Origin: Tissierella sp. MB52-C2
Lineage (GTDB): Bacteria; Bacillota; Clostridia; Tissierellales; Tissierellaceae
Direction: 5' to 3'
DNA length: 64,000 nt
Assembly: GCF_030931715.1 (NCBI RefSeq)
Contig: NZ_CP133261.1
Location: 2,520,643-2,584,642, forward strand
Part shown: one piece after another, positions 60,439-64,000 of the stretch
How positions within the stretch are numbered: the stretch's first letter is position 1
How the letters are laid out: the number at the start of each line of letters is the position of its first letter
Notes under the pieces: model-generated
Database searches by the model: none
The model's input: the letters and a program-made list of their open reading frames with translations, nothing else
What the model was told of the DNA's origin: nothing
Translations under genes and position numbers: made by a program

Positions 60439-61392
60439 CTAGTTAAAAAATATTGTTTTAGTAAACCCGTCATATCCTATCGTAGTATTATTAAATATAT
60501 TCATAACATTTCCTTCATATAACTCTGGTTTATTCATAGCAGTACTAAAGTGAGTAAGTAATAATTCCTCTACATTGCCATCATAAGCTAATTTTCCTGC
60601 CTCTGAAAAGGTCATATGCTTGTTTTTTATAGCCTTATCTAAGTCCTCATTGTCTCCATAGGTACCTTCACATATAAAAAATGTGCTCTCCCTTATAAAA
60701 TCTACTATTTTATCTGTAGGCCTTGTATCTGTAATATAACTTAACTTTATCCCTTTTCGTTCTTCTCCTAGTACCATATTAGGAGAATATTCTTGATTAT
60801 TATATATTATAGTTTCGCCATTTTGCAGACTTCTCCATATTTCTCTAGGAACCTTATTTAATTCTGCTTTCTCAGGATAAAACTTAGGTTTCCTTGTAAT
60901 ATAAAAGCCATATCCTAAACAGGGCAAAGAATGTTCTAACTCTAATGTAGATAGAATAATATCTGTATTAAAGGAAATTTTATTATCTATTCTCATTCCT
61001 TTTGATGAAATATTAATGCCTAATGGTTCTATTGGATTTTCTATTATATTTATTTCATAGGGGAGATATTTCATTGAAAATATAAGCCCACTTACTATAT
61101 CTTTTATCCCCTTTGGTCCTATGATTGTTATTGGTTCTATTCTATCACTATTTCCAATGGTAGACAAAAGTCCTGGTAGACCAAAGATATGATCTCCATG
61201 GTCATGGGTTATACATATTATATCTATGAACTTAAATCCTGTTTTCATCTTTCTTATGGCTACTTGAGTACCTTCTCCACAATCAATGAGTATTTTCCTT
61301 CCATTATAACCTATTACCATAGATGATAGAAACCTCTCTGGCATAGGCATACCTCCGCCACTTCCCAGCAAACATATGTCAAGCAATAACAT
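60439..61392 (-). CDS. rnz: Ribonuclease Z-like MBL-fold nuclease
   Basis: 317 aa. The metallo-beta-lactamase motif THDHGDHIFGLPGLL near residues 62-76 is the tRNase Z signature (HxHxDH followed by the GLPG-type loop). LEHSLPCLGYGF and LLTHFS supply later metal ligands. It trims 3' ends of tRNA precursors, and fits here since most nearby tRNA genes encode CCA but tRNA-Gly and tRNA-Arg(TCG) do not. ATG at 61392 sits directly behind GGAGAG; the TTG two codons later has better spacing. Confidence 0.88.
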   Translation of the reverse strand: MLLLDICLLGSGGGMPMPERFLSSMVIGYNGRKILIDCGEGTQVAIRKMKTGFKFIDIICITHDHGDHIFGLPGLLSTIGNSDRIEPITIIGPKGIKDIVSGLIFSMKYLPYEINIIENPIEPLGINISSKGMRIDNKISFNTDIILSTLELEHSLPCLGYGFYITRKPKFYPEKAELNKVPREIWRSLQNGETIIYNNQEYSPNMVLGEERKGIKLSYITDTRPTDKIVDFIRESTFFICEGTYGDNEDLDKAIKNKHMTFSEAGKLAYDGNVEELLLTHFSTAMNKPELYEGNVMNIFNNTTIGYDGFTKTIFFN

Positions 61393-61491
61393 CTCTCCTT
61401 TTTAAGTTGAGTAATAATCTTATTATCTACAGTAGGATAGATCCTATCCCATTAGTATATAAAAGTAGAGCCTATTAAAAGATTCCAGCCT

Positions 61492-62374
61492 TTATTTATA
61501 TTTTCTTTTCTCTCCGAATAGTTCATCCTTAGTATACATGGATATCTTATATATATGATCTGCAATTCTTTCTAGATGTCCCACTATATCTATAAAAAGT
61601 ACTCCTGAATCTACATTACAGGTTCCTTCGTTAAGCCTTTTTATATGATTTTCTTGGAATGTTTCACTTAAATTATCTATTTTATTTTCAAGCTCCACTA
61701 CTTTTTCTATTACTTCATAATTCCTTTCACCTAGGCAAATTATAGCATTATCAAATAATTCAATCATCGTAGACTCTAGTTCTTTTAATTCCTTAATAGC
61801 AGTATCTGTAAAAGAAAGATTCCCATCTATTTTCTTATTGCATAGGGAACATATTTCTATAACTCTATCCCCTGATCTTTCTATATTATTTATACTACTG
61901 ATCATAGCAGGAACCATAATAGATTGACTCTCCGTCAATTCTTTTCGTGAAAGCTCTACAATATATCTTGTTAAATCCTTTTGCATTTCATTTATAATAG
62001 CTTCATCATCAGCAATAAAACCCATTTTCTTTGCATCATTTGTATAGACTATTTGCATAACACCTATAACCATTTCTTTTAAAATTTCTGTTCCTCTAAT
62101 GATTTCAGAGCGTGATGCTTTTAAAGCTGCTACAGGTGTATTTAAAAGTAATTTATCTAATAATACCTTTTCTTTTTTGTCATTTTCCTTTGATTTTATT
62201 ACCCTGTTTAAAAACTCCACATAATATTTAGTCAAGGGTAAAAATATTAAGGCATTGATGGAATTAAATAATGTATGAGAGTTTGCAATATATACAGATA
62301 TATCTGCGCCTGATTTGTGAAAATGATCTGTAATATAAGTTACATCTATTTTTCCGAAAAAACAACATTATCTC
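61492..62374 (-). pseudogene. Na/Pi cotransporter, 5'-truncated (last transporter repeat plus PhoU domain)
   Basis: The open frame from 62,235 encodes a PhoU-like helical domain with RSEIIRGTEILKEMVIGVM and SINNIERSGDRVIEI. Upstream, the same frame, back to a stop near 62,374, reads ITDHFHKSGADISVYIANSHTLFNSINALIFLPLTKYYVEF, the end of an NptA-type transporter. The membrane part (about 300 residues) is absent; the tRNA operon terminator begins 60 bp away. There is no convincing start before 62,235. Probably a deletion remnant; a PhoU-only product from 62,235 is possible. Confidence 0.75.
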
Positions 62375-62431
62375 CATTAATAATTTTATCAGCAATTCTT
62401 CACTATTACAATAAATTATTCTCTTAAAAAA

Positions 62432-62466
62432 TAAAAGCCTTACCATAATACGGTAAGACTTTTCAG
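62432..62466 (-). terminator. Terminator of the tRNA operon
   Basis: CTTACC / GGTAAG stem with 7-nt loop, then TTTTATTTTTT on the minus strand, directly after tRNA-Arg(TCG). Confidence 0.88.
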
Positions 62467-62540
62467 TACACCTGAGAGGGCTCGAACCCCCAACCCCCTG
62501 ATCCGAAGTCAGGTGCTCTATCCAGTTGAGCTACAGGTGC
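62467..62540 (-). tRNA. tRNA-Arg (anticodon TCG)
   Basis: Full cloverleaf with acceptor GCACCTG / CAGGTGT (a G-U first pair), D-arm GCTC/GAGC, anticodon loop CTTCGGA, T-arm with TTCGAGC. Discriminator A, no encoded CCA. Last tRNA of the operon. Confidence 0.93.
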
Positions 62541-62590
62541 TTAATAATATTATTGTATATAAAAAAAATTGGCTTAAGCCAATTTTTATA

Positions 62591-62674
62591 TGGTGCGGGA
62601 AAGAGGACTTGAACCCCCACGTCAATGACACTAGATCCTAAGTCTAGCGCGTCTGCCAATTCCGCCACTCCCGC
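62591..62674 (-). tRNA. tRNA-Leu (anticodon TAG)
   Basis: Acceptor GCGGGAG / TTCCCGC, anticodon loop CTTAGGA, long variable arm of class II type (GTGTCATTGACGT) and TTCAAGT T-loop. Encoded CCA. Confidence 0.95.
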
Positions 62675-62698
62675 ATATATAGCCTCTATGGGCTATTA

Positions 62699-62774
62699 TG
62701 GTGATCCATCCGCGACTCGAACGCGGGACACCCTGATTAAAAGTCAGGTGCTCTACCGACTGAGCTAATGGATC
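62699..62774 (-). tRNA. tRNA-Lys (anticodon TTT)
   Basis: Acceptor GATCCAT / ATGGATC, anticodon loop CTTTTAA, T-loop TTCGAGT, encoded CCA. Its 5' half and leader are repeated in decayed form 120 bp upstream. Confidence 0.95.
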
Positions 62775-62839
62775 ATGATTATTTAGTATCCTAGCAGATG
62801 TGATATATTCCTTCGATTGAATTTACCAATCAAGGACTA

Positions 62840-62925
62840 AGCGATGTACACAAAATCGAAAACCACGATTTTGGTCCCCTGCTTATACCGACATGAGCTA
62901 ATGGATCATGATTATTTGATACAAC
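62840..62925 (-). pseudogene. Decayed 5' half of a second tRNA-Lys
   Basis: 62,890-62,918 repeats the start of the intact tRNA-Lys and its 5' flank: AATAATCATGATCCATTAGCTCA, then TGTCGGTATAAGCA with an inserted T and changed bases. Instead of an anticodon arm it continues into a hairpin AAAATCG / CGATTTT (about 62,855-62,876) and unrelated DNA. No T-arm remains, so it cannot be a tRNA. Confidence 0.75.
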
Positions 62926-62939
62926 TATTTGAAGTTTTA

Positions 62940-63017
62940 TGGGGTGGATGATGGGATTCGAACCCACGACCTCCAGAGCCACAATCTGGCGCCATAACCA
63001 ACTAGGCCACACCCACC
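62940..63017 (-). tRNA. tRNA-His (anticodon GTG)
   Basis: Acceptor GTGGGTG / CATCCAC with an extra 5' G paired with C73, the identity element of tRNA-His. Anticodon loop TTGTGGC, T-loop TTCGAAT, encoded CCA. Confidence 0.95.
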
Positions 63018-63032
63018 ACGAATTTATTTTTT

Positions 63033-63109
63033 TGGCGCACCTAGGAGGATTTGAACCCCCGGCACACGGATTAGAAGTCCGTTGCTCTATCCAACTGAGC
63101 TATAGGTGC
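63033..63109 (-). tRNA. tRNA-Arg (anticodon TCT)
   Basis: Acceptor GCACCTA / TAGGTGC, anticodon loop CTTCTAA, T-loop TTCAAAT, discriminator G and encoded CCA. Confidence 0.95.
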
Positions 63110-63159
63110 AAGCTGTTTATGATGCAGTTGGATGCACTATGTCTGCTAATTAATCTCAG

Positions 63160-63230
63160 AGCGGGTGAAGGGAATCGAACCCTCGTAGCTGGCTTGGGAA
63201 GCCAGTGCTCTACCATTGAGCTACACCCGC
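63160..63230 (-). tRNA. tRNA-Gly (anticodon TCC)
   Basis: Acceptor GCGGGTG / CACCCGC, anticodon loop CTTCCCA, T-loop TTCGATT, discriminator T. No encoded CCA. First tRNA of the operon. Confidence 0.95.
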
Positions 63231-63299
63231 GTAGCTCAAATATTTTCATTGTACTCAAGGCTGTTGTCCCAAGCAGTATTAACTTGCTAACAATTTAAA

Positions 63300-63328
63300 A
63301 TTATAGCAGGTTCTAAATATAAAGTCAA
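63300..63328 (-). promoter_or_regulatory. Promoter of the tRNA operon
   Basis: Minus-strand -35 TTGACT (63,323-63,328) and -10 TATAAT (63,300-63,305), 17 bp apart, 70 bp before tRNA-Gly. A near-consensus strong promoter. Confidence 0.88.
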
Positions 63329-63335
63329 TAGCATA

Positions 63336-63818
63336 TTATAAATTTATTTGGATTATTTTTGTATTTATTTTTTCTCCAATATTTACAAGTCCGAAAGTCT
63401 TGATTTTATCAGGGCTTCGAGGTATAGATCCACTTCCAGGATTCATAATAATTATATTTTTTTCTATTTCTATAATAGGCTTATGTGTATGACCAAATAA
63501 TACTAGATCAGCCCCTAATTCTAGCCCTTTGTAGTATAAATTATTTATGCCATTTTCAACATTATATTTATGACCATGAGTTAAAAATATTTTTTTATTT
63601 TTTATATTTATTAACTCATCTTCTTTATATTTTGTATTAAAATAATCTCCATTTCCTTTTACGATTATAGTTTCTATTCCTAAAGCACTAGATATTTTTT
63701 CTCCATCCTCTACATAATCTCCTAAATGAAATAACATATCAGGCTTTTCCATTTCTAATAATTTTTCTAAAATATATTTGTTATTTCCATGTGTATCACT
63801 AACTACTACTATTTTCAT
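63336..63818 (-). CDS. YfcE/MJ0936-type metallophosphoesterase
   Basis: 160 aa. VVSDTHGN near residue 5, [10 protein letters not shown] near residue 31, VKGNGDY near residue 53, LTHGH near residue 79 and [10 protein letters not shown] near residue 105 give all the metal ligands of this family. It cleaves phosphodiesters in the cytosol. ATG at 63818 overlaps the stop of rdgB (ATGA), so the two genes are translationally coupled, an arrangement common in Clostridia. Confidence 0.92.
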   Translation of the reverse strand: MKIVVVSDTHGNNKYILEKLLEMEKPDMLFHLGDYVEDGEKISSALGIETIIVKGNGDYFNTKYKEDELINIKNKKIFLTHGHKYNVENGINNLYYKGLELGADLVLFGHTHKPIIEIEKNIIIMNPGSGSIPRSPDKIKTFGLVNIGEKINTKIIQINL

Positions 63819-64000
63819 ATTAAGCTTACTCCAATTATATCCTTTATTGCTTTTTTCATTTCATCTAAAGCTTTCGCCCTATGACTTATTTTGTTTTTAA
63901 TCTCTTCTCCAAGCTCTGCAAAGGTTTTATCATAGCCTTCAGGTATAAATAGTGGGTCATATCCAAAGTCATTGTTTCCTTCTTCCTTAAAGCCTATGGT
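63815..64000 (-). CDS. rdgB: XTP/dITP diphosphatase RdgB, C-terminal part (5' end outside window)
   Basis: The last 61 codons of a gene that enters from the right edge. [19 protein letters not shown] and [16 protein letters not shown] are the conserved C-terminal signature of Ham1/RdgB proteins. It removes deaminated purine NTPs from the nucleotide pool. The stop TGA shares bases with the metallophosphoesterase start. Confidence 0.92.
   Translation of the reverse strand, partial: TIGFKEEGNNDFGYDPLFIPEGYDKTFAELGEEIKNKISHRAKALDEMKKAIKDIIGVSLI

Noticed and set aside
62830-63298. Open frames across the tRNA cluster on both strands
   Set aside because: They translate tRNA genes and their flanks. 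The cloverleaf structures explain the sequence.
1-64000. Reading TGA as Trp throughout (alternative genetic code)
   Set aside because: Several intact genes end in TGA (for example the uridine kinase-like gene, the first T-box-controlled binding protein and rdgB), and ordinary Trp codons are TGG. The three in-frame TGAs need separate explanations.
1-64000. CRISPR arrays or insertion sequences
   Set aside because: No regularly spaced direct repeats and no transposase frame were seen on either strand.

Overview
The window is AT-rich DNA from a low-GC, Gram-positive, spore-forming anaerobe, most likely a member of the Clostridia (the gene set would suit Tissierellales or relatives). The signs are strong AGGAGG-type ribosome sites, T-box riboswitches, a gerK-type germination operon, an exosporium-like collagen protein, YtrA-type GntR operons, a VanW protein and a predicted selenoprotein. 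There is no rRNA, CRISPR array, intact transposase or phage module.

Layout. (1) 1-20 kb: a run of about 25 stand-alone accessory genes, all on the minus strand: GNAT acetyltransferases, Nudix hydrolases, histidine phosphatases, phosphotransferase- and nucleotidyltransferase-type enzymes, P-loop kinases, HD and HAD hydrolases, a stand-alone 5'-3' exonuclease, a CPBP protease. Several are broken (three-gene mosaic at 4.05-5.05 kb, nonsense-interrupted phosphatase at 5.2-5.8 kb, GNAT remnant at 13.4 kb, Nudix pseudogene at 15.5-15.9 kb), and short non-coding repeats lie between them. (2) 20-31.5 kb: CBS-type inorganic pyrophosphatase, a small glutaredoxin-like gene with an in-frame TGA at its first redox cysteine (predicted selenocysteine), the gerKA-gerKC-gerKB operon, a secreted flavocytochrome-like reductase divergent from a YesM/YesN two-component system, and a UPF0316-like membrane protein. 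(3) 31.9-36.6 kb: an ABC importer of the TrpXYZ type with two tandem substrate-binding genes, each behind its own promoter and T-box leader. The two leaders differ at the putative specifier (TTC against TAC), which suggests separate phenylalanine and tyrosine control. (4) 36.7-46 kb: a second accessory cluster (zincin-like protein, ANT(6)-like enzyme, two APH-like kinases, GNATs, a MerR-methyltransferase fusion, glutamate racemase, Ham1-like NTP pyrophosphatase, HD hydrolase). (5) 46-64 kb: cell-surface, membrane and housekeeping genes: BclA-like protein, VanW, two GntR-controlled operons with clear operators, M48 protease, proC, a TGA-interrupted S41-like gene, a PII-like protein with a CPA2 antiporter, dapF, rnz, a truncated Na/Pi cotransporter, a six-tRNA operon, and the yfcE-rdgB pair at the right edge.

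The most notable observations are the predicted selenocysteine glutaredoxin at 21,993-22,250 and the paired T-box leaders with different specifiers in one transporter locus. All functional calls come from reading motifs in the sequence; no database search was run.
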